Assembly: GCF_001999725.1 (NCBI RefSeq)
Contig: NZ_MDDP01000050.1
Span: 62,001-126,000, forward strand
DNA length: 64,000 bases
Direction of reading: 5' to 3'
DNA from: Cellulophaga omnivescoria
Lineage (GTDB): Bacteria; Bacteroidota; Bacteroidia; Flavobacteriales; Flavobacteriaceae
Shown here piece after piece: positions 28,360 through 38,410 of the stretch (position 1 is the stretch's first letter; every line of letters begins with the position of its first letter). The translations under genes were made by a program, and so were the position numbers. Under the pieces are notes generated by a model. It worked only from the letters and a program-made list of their open reading frames with translations, was not told the origin of the DNA and made no database searches.

Positions 28360-31300
28360 ATGAAAAACTTAACTTCTATTATAGTTCTAATTTTATTTGC
28401 AAACATAGCAATGGCACAAGAAAACAACAGTTTTAACGCACTTTGGAAAACCGTAGAAAAGCACGAGAGCTCCTCTATGACCAAATCTGCCCTAGAAACA
28501 GTGCAGGCAATTGCTGCTAAGGCAGAAAAAGAAGGCAACTCGCCACAAAAAGTAAAGGCCCTGTTGTACATTTCTAAATATGCAATGGTATTAGAAGAAG
28601 ATGCTGTGTTGTCTATTATAAATAATTTTAAATCTGAAATTGCTAAAAGTGATTCTCCAACAAAAAACGTTTTACACAGTTATTTAGCTAATTTATATTT
28701 ACAATATTTTAAACAAAATAGATATAGATTTTACAATAGAACTACAACTGAAGCTAAAGTAGATAGTGTAGATTTTAGAACTTGGGACTTAACTACTTTA
28801 TTTTATGAAATTGACACACATTTTAAGGCATCATTAGAAAATAGTAGCACAATACAAAACATAAAAGTAACTGAATTTGACTTGTTATTAAACAACAGAA
28901 AAGATTCTGAAATATACAGGCCTACCTTGTTTGACCTTTTATCTCATACTGCATTAGAGTTTTATAAAACAGATGAAAGTAGCATTACAAGACCTGCTGA
29001 TAAGTTTGAGATTGATGACCAAAATATGCTTTGTAGTGGTACAGATTTTATTAGCTTACCTATTAACCAAGACGATAAAACATCATTAAAAGCTAGAGCC
29101 TTAAAAGTATATCAAAATTTATTAGATTTTCATAAAAACGATGCTTCACCAGAGGCTTTTGCTGAAGTAGATTTAGAACGTTTAAATTTTGTATTCGCAA
29201 ATGCTGTTTTTTTAGAGAAAGATAAATACTACTTATCTACCTTAAAAAAAATGGTTAACGTATTTAAAAGCAATGCCGTTTCTGGTTTATACAATTACTA
29301 TATTGCTACTTACTACAACAACCTAGGAGATGCATACCAACCAAATAGCGTAGAGCAAGAAAACAAATGGAAAAAAAATGATGCTATTAAAGTTTGTGAA
29401 ACTGTAATAGCAAAATTTCCTAAAAGTAGGGCTGCAAAAATGTGTGCCGACCTAATTACATCAATAAAAAGGAGCCAGTTAAGCATAACTACAGAAAGCT
29501 ACTTACCAACCAACAAACCATCTAAAGTACTGGTTAATTATAAGAATGTAGACGATTTAAATTTTACAGCATATACCGTTTCTAACAAGCAATTACGTAC
29601 CATAGATACCATTTATGAAAATGATAAAAAGCTACAGTATATAAAAAAACTTAAAAGCGTAAAAACTTGGAAATCTAAATTAAAAAACGAAAAAGATTAC
29701 CAAAATCATTCTACTGAAGTTATTATACCAAACCTAAATGTAGGTCAACTACTTATACTTGCACAGCCTTCTAAATTAACAAAAACATACGGATATAGCA
29801 CCATACAAGTTACAGACTTGGCTGTTGTAAACAGCACTACAGATACAGCAGATTATTTTCAGGTAGTAAACAGAGCAAATGGTAAGCCTATTGCTAATGC
29901 AAGTGTTAAGTTTGAGTACCACAAAACATATGATGATCCTGTGCAACACGCTAAATTTAAAACCAATAGTTTAGGCATAGTTACCATTAATAAAACTAAA
30001 GAAAGATGGCGTAATATAAAACTAAAGGTTAGTAGTAATGATGATTACGCTACATTTGGTACGTATAATGTATACACTAAATCTAACAGAAATAGCACTG
30101 CAGACTATAATAATGCCTTTTTATTTACAGACCGTAGTATTTATAGACCAGGACAACCTGTTTATTTTAAAGGGATAGCAGTACAGCAGAAAAACAATAA
30201 ATCTGATGTATTAGAAAACATTACGTTTAAAGTAACCTTAAAAGATGTAAACTACCAAGCTGTAAAATCTTTAGAATTAACTACAAATAAATACGGCTCT
30301 TTTAGCGGTGAATTTATATTACCAAGCAATGGCTTAACAGGTAATTTTACTATAGAAGCAATTTCTACTAGTAACAAAATAAATAACACCAGTTATTTTT
30401 CTGTAGAAGAATACAAACGACCTAAATTCACAACAACATTTAAACCTGTTACAGAGATCTACAAGGTTAATGATATGGTAACGGTAAACGGTACAGCCAA
30501 TGCTTTTGCTGGTAGCACAATTACTGATGCTAAAGTTGTTTACACCGTAAAAAGGTTGGTTAGATATCCTAACTGGTATTATTGGAGAGTGCCCTACTAT
30601 AATAGCACACCACAAGAAATTAAACACGGGGAAACTAAAACAGATGCTAATGGAAACTACCAAATAACATTTAAGGCTATACCAGAAAAAAGTGTAAATA
30701 AAGATAACTCTCCTATTTTTAATTATGAAATTACTGCAGATGTTACAGATATTAATGGCGAAACAAAAAGTACAACAACTGTAGTTAATGTTGGTTACCA
30801 TAGTTTAAATGCCACTATAAATGTAAGCTCGCAAATAGATAAAACTAAAAAAGACAGCGTATTATATGTTAATACTGCTAACTTAAACGGACAGTTTACT
30901 GCCGCAAAAGGGTCATTAAAAATATACAAATTACAAGCACCTAAAAATGTAAAACGCAGTAGACCTTGGTCTGCTCCAGATTACAAAATAGATGAAACTA
31001 CGTTTAGCACAAACTTCCCTAACGAAATATACAAAAAGCAGCAACCAAGAGATTGGGACAAGGGGCCACTATTATGGAGCACTACTTTTGATACTGAAAA
31101 ATCTTCTGTAATTAATTTGCCTACTATTAAAAAATGGGAATCTGGTAAGTATATTATTGAGCTAGAAGCTAAAGATAAATTTGGACAAACTGTTACAGAC
31201 AAGGCAATAACAAGTTTATTTAGCAATACAGATAAAACTACAGCAGACAACGAACTTTTTGATATAAAAATCGACAAAAATAGTTACAGCGTTGGAGATA

Positions 31301-34300
31301 ATGTAGAAGTTAAACTGTTATCTGCAGCAACACCTTTAAATGTTACTTTGTATATAGATAGAAATAACAAACCTATTGAAACAAAAATAATAACACTTAG
31401 TAACAGTTCTAAAACAATAAAAATACCAATTACTAAAGAAGATATAGGTGGCTTGTCTATTAACTACACTTTTACGGCTTACAATTCTTTTAAAAATGAT
31501 AAAGTATATATTAATGTTCCACACCCAAGTACATCATTAGAAATAGAAACAGTAACTTTTAGAGATAAAATACAACCTGGTACAGATGAAACTTGGAAAT
31601 TTAAAATTAAAGGCTCTAAAGGAGATAAAGTTGCTGCAGAAATATTAGCAAGTATGTATGATGCTTCCTTGGATGAATTTAGAAGCCACAGTTGGTATTT
31701 TTACCCAATACACCATAAAAACCACTCTAATAACATAAGAAGTAGTGCTTACAAAAGTTTTTCTGAAGATTCGTTTACAGTCTATAATAATGAATTCTAT
31801 GAGTATATATACCAAGGTCAAAATTATGACGCTTTTAATTGGTATGGGTTGTATATAGGTAACTCTTATTACAATCGTAGGTCTTTATCTGTAATGAGAA
31901 AATCTGCCTCACCTGTTGCTATGGAAATGGTTGCAGATGATAATGAAGAAATAGTTGTTGTAGAGGAAAGTGATTCTGGTGCTTTAGATGATGCTATGAG
32001 TAGTCCTGCAGAATCTAAAAAAGATAGTACTGCTCCTGCATCTGTTCCTTCTAAAAAAGAAGAAGTTAAGATTAGAAAAAACTTACAAGAAACAGCATTC
32101 TTTTTTCCTCATTTACAAACAGATAAAGAGGGTAATGTTTCATTTAATTTCACAACACCAGAAGCATTAACAAAATGGAAATTACAGTTATTAGCACATA
32201 CCAAAAGTTTAGAAAGTGCTGTAACAACATTGCAAACAGTAACACAAAAAGAGCTAATGGTTATGCCAAATGCCCCACGTTTTTTACGTGAAGGAGACAA
32301 GCTTATTTTTAGTGCTAAAATTGCCAATATAACAGACAAAAATTTATCTGGCGCAGCCACTTTAGAGCTTAAAGATGCTGTTACAGGTAAAGATATTACA
32401 GCTACATTAATTACATCTACTACAAAAAATAATTTCTCTGTAGATGCAAAAGGCAACACTCAGGTTTCATGGACTATAGAAATTCCTAAAAATCTTCAGG
32501 CTGTACAATATACGGTTGTGGCCAAAGCAGGTAATTTTAGTGATGGTGAGCAAAACTTACTTCCGGTACTTACCGATAGAATGTTGGTAACAGAAACTTT
32601 ACCAATGTGGGTAAAAAGTAATCAAACTAAAAAATTCAGCTTAGATAAATTAAAAAACAACACGTCTACTACTTTAACAAACCATAAATTAAGTTTAGAA
32701 ATAACATCTAATCCTGCTTGGTATGCTGTACAAGCTTTACCGTATTTAATGGAGTATCCGCACGAGTGTAATGAGCAGCTATTCTCTAGATATTATGCAA
32801 ATACATTAGCTAGCCATATTGCAAATAGCACCCCAAGAATACAAGAGGTTATTAAACAATGGGCAAATTCTGATGCTTTGTTAAGTAATTTAGAAAAGAA
32901 CCAGGAATTAAAATCGCTTTTAATACAAGAAACACCTTGGCTAAGAGACGCACAGTCTGAGACGGAACAGAAAAAACGTATTGCATTACTTTTTAATTTA
33001 AATAAAATGAAAAGTGAGCAAGCTGCAGTTGTGCGTAAATTAGCAAATAACCAAACCAATAATGGTGGTTGGGCTTGGTTTAATGGAGGTAAAGAAAGTA
33101 GATATATCACACAGCATATTATTACTGGTTTTGGACATTTAAACACCCTAAAAGCATTAAATAATACTGATAAAGATGTAGATAAAATGATTAAAAAAGC
33201 GATTGCTTACTTAGATCAAGAATTTGTAAGTGAGTATGAGTATATGAAAAAGCATAGCTCTAACTTAAAAAGTGATCATTTAAGTAATATGCAGCTTCAT
33301 TACTTGTATATGCGTAGTTTTTATCCGGATGTTAAAGCATCTAAAAAAACAAAAGAGGTTACTGAATATTACAGAGGACAAGCTAAAAAATATTGGAACA
33401 AACGTAGTTTATACAACAAAGGTTTACTTGCTTTAAGTTTATATAGAATGGATGAAGATGTTACTGCTAAAAAGATTTTAAAGTCTCTAAAGCAAAACAG
33501 CATAACTTCTGATGAATTAGGAATGTATTGGAAAGAAAATACCAACTCTTGGTATTGGTACCAAGCACCAATTGAAACTCAGTCGTTGTTAATTGAAGCT
33601 TTTGCTGAAGTAGAAAACGATACAGAAACAATAGATAATCTAAAAATTTGGTTGCTAAAAAATAAGCAAACCAACCAATGGAAAACCACAAAAGCTACCA
33701 CAGAAGCTGTTTACGCATTGCTTTTACAAGGCAGCGATTGGCTTTCTGTTACAGATGCTGTAGATGTTTTGGTGGGAAATAAAAAAATAGATGCTAGTAA
33801 ATTAGAAGATGTTAAAGTAGAGGCTGGTACTGGTTATTATAAAACAGCTTGGAGCGCTAAAGAAATAGAACCTAAAATGGCAGACGTACAAATTACCAAA
33901 AAAGGCAATGGTATTGCTTGGGGTGCTATGTACTGGCAGTATTTTGAAGATTTAGACAAAATTACATCTGCAGAAACGCCACTTAAATTATCTAAAAAAT
34001 TATTCTTAAAAAAGAACACAAATACTGGTGAGCAACTATCAGAAATTACTAAAAACACAAAATTAGTAGTAGGTGATTTGGTTAAAGTACGCATAGAACT
34101 TAGAGCAGATAGACCAATGGAATTTGTACATATGAAAGATATGAGAGCCTCTGGACTAGAGCCTTTAAATGTAATATCTAGATACAAATGGCAAGACGGT
34201 TTAGGATATTATGAAAGTACAAAGGATGCAAGTACAAATTTCTTTTTTGATTATTTACCAAAAGGGGTTTATGTATTTGAGTATAATTTACGTGTAAATA

Positions 34301-34401
34301 ATGCTGGTGATTTTAGCAATGGTATTACAACAATACAAAGTATGTATGCACCAGAATTTAGTAGCCATAGTGAGGGTGTGCGAGTTTCTGTTAACAAATA
34401 G
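28360..34401 (+). CDS. Bacterial alpha-2-macroglobulin family protein
   Basis: A 2,013-residue secreted protease-trap homologue. Signal peptide MKNLTSIIVLILFANIAMAQ; no lipobox. Helical N-terminal part to about 370, MG-type beta domains including the FTDRSIYRPGQPVYFKG hallmark (near 590), a charged low-complexity stretch at about 1190-1240, then the A2M domain. The thioester motif Cys-Asn-Glu-Gln (CNEQ) is intact at 1470-1473, followed by alpha-toroid helices (NNGGWAWFNGG). Contrary to the Proteobacterial pattern no penicillin-binding protein 1C is adjacent; cardiolipin synthase follows. Confidence 0.92.
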   Translation: MKNLTSIIVLILFANIAMAQENNSFNALWKTVEKHESSSMTKSALETVQAIAAKAEKEGNSPQKVKALLYISKYAMVLEEDAVLSIINNFKSEIAKSDSPTKNVLHSYLANLYLQYFKQNRYRFYNRTTTEAKVDSVDFRTWDLTTLFYEIDTHFKASLENSSTIQNIKVTEFDLLLNNRKDSEIYRPTLFDLLSHTALEFYKTDESSITRPADKFEIDDQNMLCSGTDFISLPINQDDKTSLKARALKVYQNLLDFHKNDASPEAFAEVDLERLNFVFANAVFLEKDKYYLSTLKKMVNVFKSNAVSGLYNYYIATYYNNLGDAYQPNSVEQENKWKKNDAIKVCETVIAKFPKSRAAKMCADLITSIKRSQLSITTESYLPTNKPSKVLVNYKNVDDLNFTAYTVSNKQLRTIDTIYENDKKLQYIKKLKSVKTWKSKLKNEKDYQNHSTEVIIPNLNVGQLLILAQPSKLTKTYGYSTIQVTDLAVVNSTTDTADYFQVVNRANGKPIANASVKFEYHKTYDDPVQHAKFKTNSLGIVTINKTKERWRNIKLKVSSNDDYATFGTYNVYTKSNRNSTADYNNAFLFTDRSIYRPGQPVYFKGIAVQQKNNKSDVLENITFKVTLKDVNYQAVKSLELTTNKYGSFSGEFILPSNGLTGNFTIEAISTSNKINNTSYFSVEEYKRPKFTTTFKPVTEIYKVNDMVTVNGTANAFAGSTITDAKVVYTVKRLVRYPNWYYWRVPYYNSTPQEIKHGETKTDANGNYQITFKAIPEKSVNKDNSPIFNYEITADVTDINGETKSTTTVVNVGYHSLNATINVSSQIDKTKKDSVLYVNTANLNGQFTAAKGSLKIYKLQAPKNVKRSRPWSAPDYKIDETTFSTNFPNEIYKKQQPRDWDKGPLLWSTTFDTEKSSVINLPTIKKWESGKYIIELEAKDKFGQTVTDKAITSLFSNTDKTTADNELFDIKIDKNSYSVGDNVEVKLLSAATPLNVTLYIDRNNKPIETKIITLSNSSKTIKIPITKEDIGGLSINYTFTAYNSFKNDKVYINVPHPSTSLEIETVTFRDKIQPGTDETWKFKIKGSKGDKVAAEILASMYDASLDEFRSHSWYFYPIHHKNHSNNIRSSAYKSFSEDSFTVYNNEFYEYIYQGQNYDAFNWYGLYIGNSYYNRRSLSVMRKSASPVAMEMVADDNEEIVVVEESDSGALDDAMSSPAESKKDSTAPASVPSKKEEVKIRKNLQETAFFFPHLQTDKEGNVSFNFTTPEALTKWKLQLLAHTKSLESAVTTLQTVTQKELMVMPNAPRFLREGDKLIFSAKIANITDKNLSGAATLELKDAVTGKDITATLITSTTKNNFSVDAKGNTQVSWTIEIPKNLQAVQYTVVAKAGNFSDGEQNLLPVLTDRMLVTETLPMWVKSNQTKKFSLDKLKNNTSTTLTNHKLSLEITSNPAWYAVQALPYLMEYPHECNEQLFSRYYANTLASHIANSTPRIQEVIKQWANSDALLSNLEKNQELKSLLIQETPWLRDAQSETEQKKRIALLFNLNKMKSEQAAVVRKLANNQTNNGGWAWFNGGKESRYITQHIITGFGHLNTLKALNNTDKDVDKMIKKAIAYLDQEFVSEYEYMKKHSSNLKSDHLSNMQLHYLYMRSFYPDVKASKKTKEVTEYYRGQAKKYWNKRSLYNKGLLALSLYRMDEDVTAKKILKSLKQNSITSDELGMYWKENTNSWYWYQAPIETQSLLIEAFAEVENDTETIDNLKIWLLKNKQTNQWKTTKATTEAVYALLLQGSDWLSVTDAVDVLVGNKKIDASKLEDVKVEAGTGYYKTAWSAKEIEPKMADVQITKKGNGIAWGAMYWQYFEDLDKITSAETPLKLSKKLFLKKNTNTGEQLSEITKNTKLVVGDLVKVRIELRADRPMEFVHMKDMRASGLEPLNVISRYKWQDGLGYYESTKDASTNFFFDYLPKGVYVFEYNLRVNNAGDFSNGITTIQSMYAPEFSSHSEGVRVSVNK

Positions 34402-34426
34402 TAGCCGTTAAACAAATGTATTGCTT

Positions 34427-34441
34427 ATCTTAACAAGATAA
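34427..34441 (+). promoter_or_regulatory. Shared leader palindrome, copy 2
   Basis: ATCTTAACAAGATAA, ten bases before the cls ATG. Here the flanks extend the inverted repeat to TTATCTT-AAC-AAGATAA. Identical to 28335-28349 in sequence and spacing. Confidence 0.6.
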
Positions 34442-34451
34442 ACTGTTTTTT

Positions 34452-35909
34452 ATGAACTGGATACTGCTGTTAGAAATACTATACGTGCCCTTATTACTAT
34501 TTACTTGTCTGCGTATCATTTACGATACTAGAGGCACAACAAAAACACTTGCTTATTTATTAAGCGCAGTGTTTTTGCCTTTTTTGGGTATTATAATTTA
34601 TTTTTCATTTGGCATAAACTATAGAAAACATAAAATGTATGCTAATAAATTTTTGTTAGATACAAAACAAAAAAAAGTTTTAGAAAAAGAAATAATAGCT
34701 CATTCCAAAGAAGTATTAGAAAATGGCAATGAACCCGCTAAAAGTAGAGCGGAGTTGGTTAATTTATTACTTAAAGACACCGCCAGTCCACTTACTAATA
34801 ACAATACAGTAAAGCTTTTAATAAATGGTGAAAATAAATTTCCAGAGGTTATAAAAGCCATTGAAAAAGCGAAACATCATATCCATATTGAGTATTATAT
34901 TTTTAGAGATGATAAAATTGGAAATACGTTAGAAAAGTTACTTATTAAAAAAGCTAATGAAGGTGTAAAAATTAGATTTATTTATGATGATTATGGTAGC
35001 TCTGAAATTAGAAAAACATTAAGTAACAGATTAAGAGAAGCTGGCATAGAAGCCGTACCTTTTTACAAAATAAAATTAATTGCATTTGCCAATAGTCTAA
35101 ATTACCGTAACCACAGAAAAATTATTGTTATAGATGGTAAGGTTGGTTTTGTAGGGGGCATAAATGTTAGTGATAATTATGTTAATAAAAACAATACCAC
35201 AGACGCCGTTTTTTGGAGAGATACACATTTAAAATTAGAAGGTCCGGCAGTAACTTATTTACAATACATATTTTTGTCTGATTGGAACTCTTGCTCTAAC
35301 CAAAACCACATCTTAAAAAAAGAAATGTATGTACCATTTAATTCATTTACATACACAGACACAAAACTGGTACAAATTGCTGCTAGCGGTCCAGATTCTA
35401 ACTCTCCCACAATACTGTACTCTATTTTACAAGCTATATATTTAGCCGAAGAAGAAATTTTAATTACAACACCTTACTTTATTCCTGGAGAAAGTTTATT
35501 AGATGCATTAAACATTGCCGCTATGAGTGGCTTAACAGTAAAACTCCTTGTACCCTTTGAGTCAGACACCCTTTTAGTTAACGCCGCATCTAGAGCATAC
35601 TACAGAGAAATATTAAATGCTGGTGTAGAAGTGTATCGTTATAAAAAAGGATTTGTACACGCAAAAACCATAGTAACAGATAAAAAAATAGCCATAATTG
35701 GTACAGCAAATATGGATACTAGAAGCTTTGAACTTAATTTTGAAGTTAATGCTATTGTTTATGATAAAGAAATAGCTACTGAGTTAACCCAAATTTTTTA
35801 TCACGATCTTTTAGATGCAGAACAAATAGACAAAGAAAAATGGATAAATAGACCTTGGTATATTAAATTAGGAGACAAAATTGCAAAACTACTATCTCCA
35901 ATGCTGTAA
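34452..35909 (+). CDS. cls: Cardiolipin synthase (phospholipase D family)
   Basis: Membrane enzyme of 485 residues joining two phosphatidylglycerols into cardiolipin. Two N-terminal transmembrane helices (residues 2-20 and 32-53), then two PLD catalytic motifs: NHRKIIVIDGKVGFVGGIN near 220 and HAKTIVTDKKIAIIGTANMD near 400, each with the H-x-K-x4-D pattern. Fifty bases after the alpha-2-macroglobulin gene, same strand. ClsA-like length. Confidence 0.93.
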   Translation: MNWILLLEILYVPLLLFTCLRIIYDTRGTTKTLAYLLSAVFLPFLGIIIYFSFGINYRKHKMYANKFLLDTKQKKVLEKEIIAHSKEVLENGNEPAKSRAELVNLLLKDTASPLTNNNTVKLLINGENKFPEVIKAIEKAKHHIHIEYYIFRDDKIGNTLEKLLIKKANEGVKIRFIYDDYGSSEIRKTLSNRLREAGIEAVPFYKIKLIAFANSLNYRNHRKIIVIDGKVGFVGGINVSDNYVNKNNTTDAVFWRDTHLKLEGPAVTYLQYIFLSDWNSCSNQNHILKKEMYVPFNSFTYTDTKLVQIAASGPDSNSPTILYSILQAIYLAEEEILITTPYFIPGESLLDALNIAAMSGLTVKLLVPFESDTLLVNAASRAYYREILNAGVEVYRYKKGFVHAKTIVTDKKIAIIGTANMDTRSFELNFEVNAIVYDKEIATELTQIFYHDLLDAEQIDKEKWINRPWYIKLGDKIAKLLSPML

Positions 35910-36096
35910 ACTACTGTTTTTTAGATTTTTATAACATAAAAAATCAAAAATATTGTTTACCTTTATTCTTCAATTTTTTTACAATTTTAATTTATTAAAT
36001 ATGAGAGCCTACTTTATGGTAAGTTTTAAAAAAGATGTATAAAAAGTAGTGGCTTTTTTCCCCACAATTTAGTTATTACTTTTTAGCATCTTTTAT

Positions 36097-36846
36097 TTAA
36101 ATACTCATTTTATCTTTAAAAATATAAGATTGTCTTCTAGACACCTCAACTTCTTCACCTGTGTTCATAGTTAGTTTAAGCTTACCATTAAACCAAGGAA
36201 CAACATTAGCTATATAATTTACATTTATAATTTGCTGTCTGTTTACTCTAAAAAAGTTGTGATCTGGTAATTTCTCTTCTATTTGGTTTAAGGACTTGTA
36301 AAGCATTGGTTTTTCACCTTTAAAATATACACGAGTATAATTGCCTACAATTTCAAATAAAGAAATATCTCCTATTTTTACCAACCAACATTTGTCGCCA
36401 TCTTTTATAAAAATCTGACTACTTTCTGTTAGCTTCTCTTTAGCCTCAGTAGAAACGTTTTCCTCCTTACTCTCTGCTGTAGCGCCTTCTAACTGTACTT
36501 TAACTTTTTCTATAGCCTTTGCAAAACGTTTTGCATTAATAGGTTTTAAAATATAATCTAAAGCATTATACTCAAAAGACTTTATGGCGTATTCATCAAA
36601 AGCGGTAGTAAATACTGTTATAGGCACATTGTCCAACATTTCTAAAAGCTCAAACCCATCTTTTTCTGGCATATTTATATCCAAAAATAGCAAGTCTGGT
36701 TGTGCTTCATTAATTAGTTGGTATCCTGCATCTACATTCTCTGCTTCACCAACAATTTCAATATCGCCGTGGTTTTTTATCAATTCTTTTAGCTCATTTC
36801 TGGCTAACCTAGAGTCTTCTACAATAACTGCTTTAATCATACTCAT
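36097..36846 (-). CDS. LytTR-type response regulator
   Basis: A 249-residue transcription factor. Receiver domain residues 3-120 with acidic pocket E10/D11, phospho-acceptor D56 (LLFLDINMPEKDG), and DYILKPI with the conserved lysine. A charged linker (about 125-145) leads to a LytTR DNA-binding domain (about 146-247: FIKDGDKCWLVKIGDISLFE, NYTRVYFKG, FFRVNRQQIINVNYI, VSRRQSYIFKDKM). Start overlaps the stop of the sensor kinase gene by ATGA. Likely targets: the operators at 38357-38386 and 38630-38659. Confidence 0.93.
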   Translation of the reverse strand: MSMIKAVIVEDSRLARNELKELIKNHGDIEIVGEAENVDAGYQLINEAQPDLLFLDINMPEKDGFELLEMLDNVPITVFTTAFDEYAIKSFEYNALDYILKPINAKRFAKAIEKVKVQLEGATAESKEENVSTEAKEKLTESSQIFIKDGDKCWLVKIGDISLFEIVGNYTRVYFKGEKPMLYKSLNQIEEKLPDHNFFRVNRQQIINVNYIANVVPWFNGKLKLTMNTGEEVEVSRRQSYIFKDKMSI

Positions 36847-37931
36847 ACCATTGGTATTTTTATATTTGCTACTACCTCATCATTTACTTCTTCTAAAGAA
36901 AACTCTGCCAAGTTTCCGTATAACAACCGTAGACGTTGTTTTATATTTTTAAGTCCTAACTGTGTAGAGCCTTTTGCTATTTTTAATTTACCTGTATTAC
37001 GCACTATTATATGTAAATAATCTGGAGTTCTGTTTGTTATTAGTGTAATTGTACCACCTTTAATTAAGTTTGCAATACCGTGTTTTGCTGCATTTTCTAC
37101 CAACAATTGTATAATCATTGGTGGTATAGATACCGAAAGTGAGTTAGGGTCTACTTCTTTAACAAATTCTAATCTATCTTCAAACTGAATTTTAGATAAG
37201 GCAATATAGTTTTCTACCATATCCACTTCTTCTTCCAAAGCTATAGAATTAACATCATTTTTAATTAAAGAATACCTAAGCATTTCAGACAATTTAGTTA
37301 GCATTTCTCTAGACTTACTAACATCTTCTAACATTAAACCTCTAATATTGTTTAAGCTATTAAACATAAAGTGAGGATTAATTTGTCCTTTTAAGGAGTT
37401 TAATTGAGACTCCTTTAAACTTCCTTCTAACTTAAATTGCTTTAACGTAATATTTTTATTGTAATCGTAGGCTTTTATGACCAATACAATAAAAATCCAT
37501 ATCACAAACATAGCCGAGAAAAATGGTATGTTTGTTAAACGCATAAACCAGTTTATAGTATCTGTTAAGTTTTTATCTGTTTGGAAATTAGAAATATCCT
37601 GAACCACATCTAGCATTGGCCATAAAATTAAAGAGTAAACTATTTGTACTCCAATAAAAAGCAATACCAAACTAACAACATTTCTCTTTTTAAGATTACC
37701 AAATGTTATGTGTTTTTCTATATAATACAGCAATATAAAAGACATTGCATACGCTAGTAAGCCACAAGCAATACCCTCTGCTATTAAGTAACCTATATAA
37801 CCGTAGTATCCGTTTTGGTCTGCATATTCTAATCCGTAAGACACTTTGTCAAAAGTAAGTGTAGATAATATTAAAATTAACCACCCTATTAGGGCAAAAA
37901 CCCAGTATTTCCAGTTATTTATAAGTTTCAT
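36843..37931 (-). CDS. LytS/YpdA-type sensor histidine kinase
   Basis: A 362-residue membrane sensor. Four predicted transmembrane helices (about 10-26, 47-71, 85-107, 137-153), then a short helical linker and a His_kinase (PF06580-type) domain with QINPHFMFNSLNN, phospho-acceptor H187. The ATPase part has QLLVENAAKHGI and a glycine-poor G box (GLKNIKQRLRLLYG). No extracellular sensory domain is seen, so the signal is probably sensed in the membrane. Translationally coupled to the LytTR regulator. Confidence 0.92.
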   Translation of the reverse strand: MKLINNWKYWVFALIGWLILILSTLTFDKVSYGLEYADQNGYYGYIGYLIAEGIACGLLAYAMSFILLYYIEKHITFGNLKKRNVVSLVLLFIGVQIVYSLILWPMLDVVQDISNFQTDKNLTDTINWFMRLTNIPFFSAMFVIWIFIVLVIKAYDYNKNITLKQFKLEGSLKESQLNSLKGQINPHFMFNSLNNIRGLMLEDVSKSREMLTKLSEMLRYSLIKNDVNSIALEEEVDMVENYIALSKIQFEDRLEFVKEVDPNSLSVSIPPMIIQLLVENAAKHGIANLIKGGTITLITNRTPDYLHIIVRNTGKLKIAKGSTQLGLKNIKQRLRLLYGNLAEFSLEEVNDEVVANIKIPMV

Positions 37932-38084
37932 TAAATTTTATTCTAATACATTAATACGCTAATAAAAGCTATTTATTTTTTGGCTTAAGCGATAATGTTT
38001 AAAATTACGACAATCAATAATTCTGCTAGTAGTATCATAATGTTTTTTTTTAGATTGATGGTTAATAGTTGATTAGTTGTTTTT

Positions 38085-38219
38085 TTAAAATCCTAAATGG
38101 TACAGAAGTTTACCAAAGTTGTAACCTAATCCAAAAAGTAATACAAGAGCAAAAGTGCTGATTAAAATACCGTAAGCAATTGCATTTACTTTTTGGGTTT
38201 GGGTTGTTGGTTTCTGCAT
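38085..38219 (-). CDS. 44-residue membrane protein (A), predicted LytTR target
   Basis: A short gene starting at ATG 38217-38219 and ending TAA 38085-38087. The protein starts MQKPTTQTQKVNAIAYG, has one transmembrane helix (about residues 12-32), and ends GYNFGKLLYHLGF. Same length and layout as the second small gene at 38411-38545, with a similar GYxxG motif near residue 32. Preceded by its own LytTR operator and -7 box. Function unknown; a sensor partner, pore or stress peptide are all possible. Confidence 0.78.
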   Translation of the reverse strand: MQKPTTQTQKVNAIAYGILISTFALVLLFGLGYNFGKLLYHLGF

Positions 38220-38261
38220 AACTGTTAGTTTTTAAAAATGATGATTTTGATTGATGAACTA

Positions 38262-38316
38262 TTTATTAATGAACTGTTGTTGATTGATTGATGATTTGTT
38301 TTTTGATTGATGATTC
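38262..38316 (-). repeat. Short direct repeats in the leader of small gene A
   Basis: The minus strand carries at least four imperfect copies of TCATCAATCAA within 55 bases, between the -7 box and the start of the 44-residue gene. Could influence mRNA stability or translation; it may also be simple sequence drift. Confidence 0.5.
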
Positions 38317-38323
38317 AAAAATA
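38316..38323 (-). promoter_or_regulatory. -7 box of small gene A
   Basis: Minus strand TATTTTTG matches TAnnTTTG. No TTTG/TTG appears at the -33 position, which fits an activator-dependent promoter. The LytTR operator ends 33 bases upstream. Confidence 0.7.
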
Positions 38324-38356
38324 AAATAGTTTAAAGGTCTTTTTAGGTAATTTATG

Positions 38357-38386
38357 ATGAGCGGTAGTATTTAAAACCTAAACGGT
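38357..38386 (-). promoter_or_regulatory. LytTR operator A (direct repeat)
   Basis: Minus strand ACCGTTTAG (38386-38378) and ACCGCTCAT (38365-38357), start-to-start distance 21 bases (two helical turns). The first matches the LytTR consensus [TA][AC][CA]GTTN[AG][TG] fully, the second has one mismatch. Confidence 0.78.
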
Positions 38387-38410
38387 AATACACGCTAACA
38401 CCTTGGTTTA

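Noticed and set aside
30334-30801. Minus-strand frame of 155 codons rich in Cys, Ile and Phe
   Set aside because: It is fully inside the alpha-2-macroglobulin gene on the other strand and its composition is the usual shadow of AT-rich coding DNA.
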